Below are positions 1 to 5,126 of a stretch of 5,126 nt of DNA, piece by piece. A program made the position numbers and the translations under genes. The notes under the pieces are model-generated. The model worked only from the letters and a program-made list of their open reading frames with translations, was not told the DNA's origin and searched no databases. The DNA is from Paracoccaceae bacterium (lineage in GTDB: Bacteria; Pseudomonadota; Alphaproteobacteria; Rhodobacterales; Rhodobacteraceae), in the NCBI GenBank assembly GCA_023260935.1, contig JALQTL010000394.1, positions 1 to 5,126 of the forward strand, written 5' to 3'. How positions within the stretch are numbered: the first letter of the stretch is position 1; each line of letters begins with the position of its first letter.

Positions 1-1048
1 GTTTCAGGCCGTTTCCTCGGCGCAACTGGTGCGGGATGCAGCCGTGGCCGAGACGGTCGCAGAGATGGCAGCCGTCACTGCACGCATTCCCAAGCTGCTG
101 ATGCAGCTGGTGGGCGGCAACAACGCGCATGAGGTTGTCACCCGGTTGATCACCGACATTGCCGATACCGTTACCCGCCGGCTTCTGGCGATGGCCGAGG
201 CTGAGCTTGGCCCCCCGCCGGTGCCCTATCTGTGGCTGGCCTGCGGCAGCCAGGGCCGGCAGGAACAGACCGGGGTAAGCGATCAGGACAATTGCCTGAT
301 GATTGATGACCGGATGGCTCCGACCGACTTGCCCTATTTCGAAGCCCTTGCCCGCATCGTTTCAGACGGGTTGAACGCCTGCGGCTATGTCTATTGCCCC
401 GGCGACATGATGGCGACCAACCCGCAATGGTGCCAGCCGATGCGGGTCTGGCGCGACTATTTCCGCAAATGGGTTTCCACCCCCGACCCGATGGCGCAGA
501 TGCTGGCATCGGTGATGTTCGACCTGCGCCCGATCGGCGGGCAGGCAAGCCTGTTCAAGGATCTTCAGCACGAAACGCTGGAAATGGCCGCCAAGAACTC
601 GATCTTCGTGGCGCATATGATTTCCAACAGCCTGAAGCACACGCCGCCCCTTGGCCTGCTGCGCGGCTTTGCCACCATTCGGTCGGGCGATCACAAGAAC
701 CATATCGACATGAAGCACAACGGCGTGGTGCCGGTGGTGGATCTGGGCCGCATCTATGCGCTGATCGGCCAGCTTGAACCCGCCAATACCCGCGCGCGGC
801 TGGAAGCGGCGGAAGCTGCCGGCGTGATCAGCCAGTCCGGCGCGCGTGACCTGATCGAAGCCTATGACCTGATTGCCCAGACCCGGCTTGAAAATCAGGC
901 GCGGCTGGTCCGGTCGGGCCGCAAGCCCGACAACTTCCTTGCGCCGTCCGACATGTCGGATTTCGAACGCAGCCACCTGCGCGATGCCTTTGTCGTCGTG
1001 CGCACCATGCAATCCGCCGTGGGTCAGGCCCGCGGTGCCCGCAGCTGA
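1..1048 (+). CDS. DUF294-type nucleotidyltransferase-like signalling protein, C-terminal part (5' end outside window)
   Basis: The frame is open from the first full codon at position 2 to the TGA at 1046-1048, giving about 348 residues of a longer protein. A GTG at 29 is only an internal codon, since the reading frame continues upstream in character with the family. Residue numbers below count from that codon. A helical linker (about 1-65) leads to the nucleotidyltransferase-like core GSQGRQEQTGVSDQDN (73-88), with the Gly-Ser of the loop and the Asp-x-Asp pair (D85, D87) expected for metal binding in the Pol-beta/GlnD-like superfamily. The C-terminal half (about 190-335) matches the helical DUF294 C-terminal domain, including GRKPDNFLAP and a final LRDAF..V..MQ helix. 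Full-length relatives are around 600 residues and carry CBS and sometimes cyclic-nucleotide-binding domains upstream; those would lie before the window. The protein is probably cytoplasmic. Its substrate is unknown; nucleotide transfer is inferred from the motif only. It starts the visible operon. Confidence 0.88.
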   Translation, partial: FQAVSSAQLVRDAAVAETVAEMAAVTARIPKLLMQLVGGNNAHEVVTRLITDIADTVTRRLLAMAEAELGPPPVPYLWLACGSQGRQEQTGVSDQDNCLMIDDRMAPTDLPYFEALARIVSDGLNACGYVYCPGDMMATNPQWCQPMRVWRDYFRKWVSTPDPMAQMLASVMFDLRPIGGQASLFKDLQHETLEMAAKNSIFVAHMISNSLKHTPPLGLLRGFATIRSGDHKNHIDMKHNGVVPVVDLGRIYALIGQLEPANTRARLEAAEAAGVISQSGARDLIEAYDLIAQTRLENQARLVRSGRKPDNFLAPSDMSDFERSHLRDAFVVVRTMQSAVGQARGARS

Positions 1049-1063
1049 CCCAAGGAAGTGTGA

Positions 1064-1585
1064 ATGGCCCTTGAACTGATCGCCGCAATCGTCTGCGCCT
1101 TTGCCCTTGCAGGGATAGCGTTGCTGGCCCGCAAACTTTCTGGCAACCGCCTGCCGAAATGGCTGGTATCGGTTGCCGCCGGCGTCGGGCTGATCGGCTT
1201 TACGATCTGGTCGGAATATGACTGGTTCAGCCGCGTTTCGGGTGAACTGCCCGAAGGGGTCGAGGTGGTCTGGCACGCCGAACAGGCCATGCCGCTGCGC
1301 CCCTGGACCTATCTGGCCCCGATCACCACCAAATTCGTGGCGATGGATCGCCGCGCCATGGCCCAGCATCCCAACAACGCGGATCTGCGCATGGCGCGGC
1401 TTTACAACTTTGCCCGCTGGCAGCCGGTGGTGGACGGGCTGATGATCTTCGATTGCGCGGGCGGGCGGCAGGTCATGGTGCAGGACGGGGTAGAGATCAC
1501 GCCGGACGGGCAGTTGAACGGGGCGGAATGGGCCACACCCGCAGCCGATGACGCGTTCCAGAACGCGGCCTGCCGCGCGCAATAA
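1064..1585 (+). CDS. Small bitopic/two-helix membrane protein with predicted periplasmic domain, function unknown
   Basis: This 173-residue protein is not recognised as a named family. The ATG at 1064 follows AAGGAAG (1052-1058) by five bases, which supports the start. Two hydrophobic helices are visible, about residues 4-22 and 33-50. The loop between them (ARKLSGNRLPKW) is strongly positive, so by the positive-inside rule it should be cytoplasmic, which places residues 51-173 in the periplasm. That domain is rich in aromatics and ends in a Cys-containing part: C131 in MIFDCAGG and C170 three residues from the C-terminus, with a conserved-looking Trp (W156) between. The Cys-Trp-Cys layout recalls the surface-adhesin E-like fold, but this is only a pattern resemblance. 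The gene sits 15 bp after the DUF294 gene and 18 bp before the response-regulator gene, so it probably belongs to the same operon and could be a sensory or anchoring subunit. That role is inference. Confidence 0.85.
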   Translation: MALELIAAIVCAFALAGIALLARKLSGNRLPKWLVSVAAGVGLIGFTIWSEYDWFSRVSGELPEGVEVVWHAEQAMPLRPWTYLAPITTKFVAMDRRAMAQHPNNADLRMARLYNFARWQPVVDGLMIFDCAGGRQVMVQDGVEITPDGQLNGAEWATPAADDAFQNAACRAQ

Positions 1586-1603
1586 CCGGGGGAGGAGGCG
1601 AAG

Positions 1604-1999
1604 ATGATCACGGCCAAGGAGGGGAGACGCCACCGTGTCCTTGTGGTCGAGGACGAGGATAATATCGCCATTGCGCTGGACTACCTGATGACGCGTGAAG
1701 GCTATGAACACGACCGGATCGCGAACGGAGGCGAGGCGATGGACCGCATCCGTTCGACCCATCCCGATCTGGTGCTGCTGGATGTCATGCTGCCGGAAGT
1801 CTCGGGCTATGAAATCTGTCAGGGCGTCCGGCTGGACCCGGCCCTGTCGGATGTGAAGATCCTGATGATGACCGCGCGCGGATCGGCCATCGAACGGCGC
1901 AAGGGCCTTGCCCTGGGGGCCGATGGGTTCATCTCGAAACCCTTTGAGCTGAAGGAGTTGCGCGATGAAGTGCGGCGCCTTCTGGGGCCTGCGTCCTAG
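1604..1999 (+). CDS. Single-domain (CheY-like) response regulator
   Basis: The 131-residue product is a receiver domain and nothing else. Visible hallmarks are the acidic pair E16-D17 (VVEDEDN), the phospho-acceptor D60 in LVLLDVMLP, the switch Thr T90 in MMTARG, the aromatic switch residue F109, and K112-P113 in SKPFELKEL. All residues needed for phosphorylation are present. There is no DNA-binding or enzymatic output domain after about residue 128, so the output must be through protein contact. GGAGGAGG (1591-1598) lies five bases before the ATG. It lies 18 bp after the membrane-protein gene and 20 bp before the kinase-like/exonuclease gene. The usual assumption would be that the neighbour phosphorylates it, but that neighbour appears to lack an active kinase core (see next gene), so the phosphodonor is probably encoded elsewhere, or the receiver docks onto the dead kinase. 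Confidence 0.93.
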   Translation: MITAKEGRRHRVLVVEDEDNIAIALDYLMTREGYEHDRIANGGEAMDRIRSTHPDLVLLDVMLPEVSGYEICQGVRLDPALSDVKILMMTARGSAIERRKGLALGADGFISKPFELKELRDEVRRLLGPAS

Positions 2000-2019
2000 A
2001 AAGGAAAAGGAGTACGGCC

Positions 2020-4095
2020 ATGCTGACCCGGCTGTCACTGCGCGTCCGTATCTTCCTGTTCTTCGCCGCCCTTGCCACCGGGGCGCTGGTGGCTTTGGGG
2101 CTGGGGCTGATGCTGGGCTATCGCCGTCTGGGCAGCCCGGAGGTGCTGGATGCCTTTGTCCAGGGGGGCGTGGTTGCGGCCTTTGCCATTCTGGGGCTGG
2201 TGGCATGGGTCTGGTATCTGTTTGACGTCAACGTCGCCAGGCCCATCGACGTGCTGGCCGGTGCCCTGCGGGCCCGTGCCCATTCCGACGTGACGGGAGA
2301 GCTGGATGCCGCCATCGCCCGCTATCTGGGCGATCTGGCCCCCGCGGCCACGGCTACGGCGCAGTCTCTGGCTGAAACCCGCAATGCCCTTGCCGAGGCG
2401 GTGGCGCGCGAAACCACCCGCCTGACCGAAGAAAAGACACGTCTGGAGGCGCTTCTGGCCGATGTGACGGTTGGCGTTCTTCTATGTTCTGGCGATCATG
2501 CGCTTGCCTTCTACAACGGTCAGGCGGTTGATCTGCTGGGGGTGGAAACCGCCACCCCGGGGCTGGACCGGCGGCTTTTCGATTACCTGCGCGACGGCCC
2601 GATCCGGCTGGCCCATGACCGTCTGATCGCCACCGGCGATCCCGATGCGGCGTCGGACCTGCTCTGTGCCACCCGCAACGGCGCGCGCATTCTGGCCGGG
2701 CGGATGCGTCTGATTGCCGGGGAAGGCGGGGCCGCGCCCGGCTATGTGCTGACGCTGCGCGATGTGACGGCCGATCTGGCCAGCCATGCCCGGCGCGAGG
2801 CGCTGATTGCGGAAATCTTTGATCGGGTCCGGCGCCCGGCGGCGAACCTGTCCACGCTGATGGCGGCCATCCCCGAAGGTGCCGCTGCGCCCGGCCGGCT
2901 GGATACGGCGCTGCGCGAAGAGATCAGCCACCTTGCGCAGGCGGTGACCGATCTTTCGCGCCGCCACGATGACATGCGCGATGACAGTTGGCCGCTGACG
3001 GTGGTGCGCGCTTCTGATCTGCTTGAAGGGCTGAAGGCGCGGCTGGAAGCCGATGGGCTGGCGGCGGAAACCGAGGCGGCGGAACTTCTGCTGTATTGCA
3101 ACGGCTTTGAAATCATCGCGCTCTTGTCGGGTCTGGCAGAGGCGATGGCTGGCGCCGGGCTTGCCCGGTCCTTCCGCCTGACTGTCGAGGAAGATGGCAC
3201 CGGCGCGATGGTGCGGATGATCTGGCACGGGGCCGCGCTGCCGATGGGTGATCTGACCCGCTGGCTGGCCCAGCCGCTGGAACCGGGGCTGGCAGATGTG
3301 GCGCGGCAATCGGTGCTGTCGATGCATGCCACCGAAATCTGGCCCGAAGGGGCGGGGCAGGGGCGGCAGGGCCTGTGCCTGCCCATTCCCCGCGCCCGCC
3401 GGGTGGTGCGCCGGCCTGCGCCGATTGCCCGCGCCGTGGTCTATGACTTTGACCTCTTGTCACGGGCCCGCAACGAAAAGGTGCAGGACGCCCGGCTGGA
3501 TGCGCTGACCTATGTGGTCTTCGATACCGAAACCACCGGCCTGTTGCCCGCGCAGGGCGACGAGATCGTGCAGATCGCCGCCGTGCGCATCGTCAACGGC
3601 CGCCGGGTGGAAGGCGAGGTCTTCGACACGCTGGTCAACCCGCGCCGGCCCATCCCCCTTTCGTCAACCGAGGTGCACGGCATCACCGATGCCATGGTGC
3701 AGGATGCCCCCGGCGTGGCCGATGTCGTGGCACGTTTTCACAAATTCGCGGAAGGCGCGGTGCTGATCGCCCATAACGCCCCCTTCGATATGGAGTTTCT
3801 GCGCCGTCAGGAAGCGGCCATCGGCCTGCGCTTTGACAACCCGGTGCTTGATACGGTGCTGCTGTCGGCCGTGATCTATGGCCAGCACGAGGTGCATTCG
3901 CTGGACGCGCTGACGCATCGTCTGGGCATCACCATCCCCGAAGAGGCCCGCCACACCGCCATCGGCGATACGGTCGCCACCGCCGATGCCTTCCTGAAGC
4001 TGATGCCGATGTTGCAGGGCAGGGGCCTTGGCACCTTTGGTCAGGTGCTGGCCGAAGTACGCCGCCACGGGCGACTTTTGAAGGATCTGAACTGA
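2020..4095 (+). CDS. Membrane-anchored, PAS and degenerate histidine kinase-like protein fused to a DEDDh 3'-5' exonuclease (DNA Pol III epsilon type)
   Basis: 691 residues; AAAGGAG (2006-2012) lies seven bases before the ATG. Domain order: two transmembrane helices (about 11-33 and 48-68); HAMP-like linker starting at VARPIDVLAGALRARA (72-87); coiled coil (about 110-148); PAS-like domain (about 149-250, ending GYVLTLRDVT); a DHp/ATPase-like region (about 257-460); and a C-terminal exonuclease (about 495-665). The kinase part looks decayed: where an H-box would read S-H-E-L-R-T-P, this protein has FDRVRRP (267-273), so D268 replaces His; the N-box Asn position aligns with E374; the G1 Asp-x-Gly-x-Gly is IWHGAALP (401-408). 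The exonuclease is complete: D502 and E504 in FDTETTG, D590 in HNAPFD, H645 and D650 in HTAIGD. It should therefore hydrolyse nucleic acid 3' ends with two metals, on the cytoplasmic face of the membrane. Kinase loss is judged by hand alignment. Genome annotations tend to call such proteins epsilon subunits, but the architecture argues against a replicative proofreading role. Last gene of the operon. Confidence 0.92.
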   Translation: MLTRLSLRVRIFLFFAALATGALVALGLGLMLGYRRLGSPEVLDAFVQGGVVAAFAILGLVAWVWYLFDVNVARPIDVLAGALRARAHSDVTGELDAAIARYLGDLAPAATATAQSLAETRNALAEAVARETTRLTEEKTRLEALLADVTVGVLLCSGDHALAFYNGQAVDLLGVETATPGLDRRLFDYLRDGPIRLAHDRLIATGDPDAASDLLCATRNGARILAGRMRLIAGEGGAAPGYVLTLRDVTADLASHARREALIAEIFDRVRRPAANLSTLMAAIPEGAAAPGRLDTALREEISHLAQAVTDLSRRHDDMRDDSWPLTVVRASDLLEGLKARLEADGLAAETEAAELLLYCNGFEIIALLSGLAEAMAGAGLARSFRLTVEEDGTGAMVRMIWHGAALPMGDLTRWLAQPLEPGLADVARQSVLSMHATEIWPEGAGQGRQGLCLPIPRARRVVRRPAPIARAVVYDFDLLSRARNEKVQDARLDALTYVVFDTETTGLLPAQGDEIVQIAAVRIVNGRRVEGEVFDTLVNPRRPIPLSSTEVHGITDAMVQDAPGVADVVARFHKFAEGAVLIAHNAPFDMEFLRRQEAAIGLRFDNPVLDTVLLSAVIYGQHEVHSLDALTHRLGITIPEEARHTAIGDTVATADAFLKLMPMLQGRGLGTFGQVLAEVRRHGRLLKDLN

Positions 4096-4113
4096 TCGCC
4101 CCCGGTCATCGGG

Positions 4114-4575
4114 TCAGGTGACTTCCTTTACCGCCTCCATCGCCACATAGGTCGATGTGCCGGCCACATGCGGCAGGGCGCTGATCCTTTCGGCCAGAAC
4201 GCGGCGATAATCCTGAATGTCGCTGGTGCGCACCTTCAGCAGATAGTCGAAGCGGCTGGCGATCATGTGGCACTGTTCCACTTCCGGGATCGCCATCACC
4301 GCGCGGTTGAAGGCCTGAAGTGCCGCTTCGCGCGTGTCGGAAAGCCGCACTTCGACAAAGGCCACATGTGCCAGCCCCATCTTGATCGGGTCCAGCCCGG
4401 CACGATAGCCGGTGATCACCCCTGCATCCTCCAGCCGTTTCATCCGCGCCTGTGTCGGGCTTTTCGACAGGCCGATCCGGCGCGCAAGCTCGGTGGCGCT
4501 GATCCGGCCTTCGGTGGCCAGTACCCGCAGAATGGCATGATCGAAGCGGTCAAGGTCCGAAGGTCCGATTGTCAT
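4114..4575 (-). CDS. putR: Lrp/AsnC-family transcriptional regulator, probable proline-responsive activator PutR
   Basis: 153 residues from the ATG at 4575-4573, a normal length for the family. An in-frame TTG at 4620 would add 15 residues but lacks a ribosome-binding site, while GGGGA stands seven bases before the chosen ATG. The N-terminus (about 8-56) is a winged helix-turn-helix: LDRFDHAILRVLATEGRISA, then ELARRIGLSKSPTQARMKRLEDAGVI in two overlapping stretches, as in Lrp. Residues about 70-145 form the ligand-binding RAM/AsnC domain, with the family pattern VEQCHMIASRFDYLLKVRT (99-117). PutR proteins of alphaproteobacteria (Agrobacterium, Rhodobacter capsulatus) activate putA in response to proline and often repress their own gene. 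The divergent arrangement with putA at 103 bp is the main reason for naming this one putR; domain evidence alone would only support Lrp family. It ends 18 bp from the convergent exonuclease gene. Confidence 0.9.
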   Translation of the reverse strand: MTIGPSDLDRFDHAILRVLATEGRISATELARRIGLSKSPTQARMKRLEDAGVITGYRAGLDPIKMGLAHVAFVEVRLSDTREAALQAFNRAVMAIPEVEQCHMIASRFDYLLKVRTSDIQDYRRVLAERISALPHVAGTSTYVAMEAVKEVT

Positions 4576-4579
4576 CGTG

Positions 4580-4587
4580 TTTTCCCC
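4580..4587 (-). promoter_or_regulatory. Ribosome-binding site of putR that decides the start
   Basis: On the minus strand the sequence reads GGGGAAAACACG directly before the ATG at 4575, with the GGGGA core (4587-4583) seven bases from the start codon. No comparable purine-rich site precedes the upstream in-frame TTG at 4620, so the shorter protein is preferred. Confidence 0.6.
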
Positions 4588-4606
4588 ATTTTGCAGGCGA
4601 ACGGGC

Positions 4607-4619
4607 TGGATATGATCCA
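4607..4619. promoter_or_regulatory. Palindrome in the putR-putA intergenic region, candidate PutR operator
   Basis: TGGATATGATCCA has perfect 5-bp arms (TGGAT/ATCCA) around a 3-bp centre and lies in the AT-richer part of the 103-bp region between the divergent genes. Lrp-family dimers bind imperfect palindromes of about 13-15 bp with an AT-rich middle, which this fits in size and composition. It contains TATGAT (4611-4616), a passable -10 element for putA, but no convincing -35 lies at the right distance, which would suit an activator-dependent promoter. The operator role is inferred from position and symmetry. Confidence 0.4.
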
Positions 4620-4666
4620 ATAATCAGGAAAACCGCCTTTGAACAGCGCGATATCATGGGCCGAAT

Positions 4667-4671
4667 AGGAG
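4667..4671 (+). promoter_or_regulatory. Ribosome-binding site of putA
   Basis: AGGAG lies seven bases before the ATG at 4679 and supports that start over the in-frame internal ATG codons, all of which lie much further into the conserved region. Confidence 0.7.
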
Positions 4672-4678
4672 ATCAGCC

Positions 4679-5126
4679 ATGCCCCATGATTCCATCGACC
4701 CGCGCCAGATCATCGAAACCCAAAGCCTGCGCGACGAGGCAGCCCTTGTGGCGGCCCTTGTGCAAGAGGCCGCGCTGGACGCCAAGGCGCGCGACGCGAT
4801 CACCGCGGCCGCGGCGGATCTTGTCACCCGTATCCGGCAGGCCGCGCGCCCTGGGTTGATGGAGGTGTTTCTGGCCGAATACGGCCTGTCCACCGATGAA
4901 GGCATTGCCCTGATGTGCTTGGCCGAAGCATTGCTGCGCGTGCCCGATGCCGAAACCATGGATGCCCTGATCGAGGACAAGATCGCCCCGTCCGACTGGG
5001 GCCGCCATCTGGGCCGGTCGGCCTCCAGCCTCGTCAATGCCTCGACCTGGGCCCTGATGCTGACGGGCAAGGTGCTGGATGACCGCGAACCGGGGGTGGT
5101 GGGCCATCTGCGGGCCGCGGTCAAAC
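4679..5126 (+). CDS. putA: Bifunctional proline dehydrogenase / L-glutamate gamma-semialdehyde dehydrogenase PutA, N-terminal part (3' end outside window)
   Basis: PutA oxidises proline to pyrroline-5-carboxylate with FAD and then, after hydrolysis to the semialdehyde, to glutamate with NAD. Only the first 149 codons are in the window and the frame is open to the end. The recognisable part begins near residue 60 with MEVFLAEYGLSTDEGIALMC, followed by LAEALLRVPDAETMDALIED and then the highly conserved DWGRHLGRSASSLVNASTWA and LMLTGKVLD. This is the N-terminal helical region ahead of the proline dehydrogenase barrel; the catalytic FAD-binding and aldehyde dehydrogenase domains lie beyond the window. 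The start (MPHDSIDPRQIIETQ) contains no ribbon-helix-helix domain, so this PutA is not the self-repressing trifunctional type of enteric bacteria, which agrees with a separate regulator gene next door. Expected to be a peripheral inner-membrane enzyme passing electrons to quinone. Full-length family members have about 1000-1300 residues. Confidence 0.95.
   Translation, partial: MPHDSIDPRQIIETQSLRDEAALVAALVQEAALDAKARDAITAAAADLVTRIRQAARPGLMEVFLAEYGLSTDEGIALMCLAEALLRVPDAETMDALIEDKIAPSDWGRHLGRSASSLVNASTWALMLTGKVLDDREPGVVGHLRAAVK

Noticed and set aside
362..2206. A 614-codon open frame on the minus strand spanning three plus-strand genes
   Set aside because: It is antisense to the DUF294, membrane-protein and receiver genes, which all have family motifs. 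Its product is rich in His, Arg, Gln, Pro and Gly with no domain, as expected from the complement of GC-rich codons.
2482..3327. A 281-codon open frame on the minus strand inside the exonuclease fusion gene
   Set aside because: The composition is low in complexity (Arg, Gln, Pro, Gly, His) and no motif is seen; it mirrors the third-position GC bias of the real gene.
4101..4122. Small hairpins (CCCG-CGGG and GTCA-TGAC) between the convergent exonuclease and putR genes
   Set aside because: Stems are only four base pairs and no T-run follows on either strand, so they are not supported as intrinsic terminators.
4576..4620. A 15-residue longer putR starting at TTG 4620
   Set aside because: No Shine-Dalgarno sequence precedes it, and the family's domain begins just after the downstream ATG, which has a good one.
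4168..4623. A 151-codon plus-strand open frame opposite putR
   Set aside because: The minus-strand frame encodes a clear Lrp-family protein with a ribosome-binding site; the plus-strand product has no recognisable feature.
4654..5124. Two long minus-strand open frames opposite the start of putA
   Set aside because: The plus strand encodes unmistakable PutA sequence to the window end; the antisense frames show only biased composition.

Overview
The window is a fully coding, high-GC stretch with strong G/C preference at third codon positions. The protein families and the Lrp-type putR next to a putA without a DNA-binding domain suggest an alphaproteobacterium, most likely a member of the Rhodobacterales (Rhodobacter/Paracoccus-like). 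This is inferred from protein character and gene order, not from a search. No RNA genes, mobile elements, CRISPR arrays or large repeats were seen.

Positions 1-4095 hold four tightly spaced plus-strand genes with gaps of 15, 18 and 20 bp, each preceded by a good Shine-Dalgarno sequence, so probably one operon. They are: (i) the C-terminal part of a DUF294-type nucleotidyltransferase-like protein, whose upstream part (expected CBS and/or cyclic-nucleotide-binding domains) lies outside the window; (ii) a small two-helix membrane protein with a predicted periplasmic domain; (iii) a stand-alone CheY-like response regulator with all receiver residues present; (iv) a 691-residue membrane protein in which two transmembrane helices, a HAMP-like linker, a coiled coil, a PAS-like domain and a histidine-kinase-like core lead into an intact C-terminal DEDDh 3'-5' exonuclease of the DNA polymerase III epsilon type. 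The kinase core appears to have lost the phospho-accepting His and the main ATP-binding residues. The set looks like a signalling module with a nucleotidyltransferase and an exonuclease as possible effectors. From general knowledge, DUF294 proteins and epsilon-type exonucleases are often encoded beside acetate-type SLC5 symporters (actP-like genes with a small partner), so a symporter gene may lie upstream.

Positions 4114-5126 hold a proline-catabolism locus. putR, an Lrp/AsnC-type regulator, is on the minus strand, convergent with the exonuclease gene and divergent from putA. putA is cut off by the window end after 149 codons. The 103-bp intergenic region between them contains a perfect 5-bp-arm palindrome that is a candidate PutR operator. 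The expected logic is that PutR activates putA when proline is present, and PutA oxidises proline to glutamate.

The most noteworthy item is the fusion of a decayed sensor kinase to an intact exonuclease, encoded beside a response regulator without an output domain, a DUF294 protein and an unrecognised small membrane protein.
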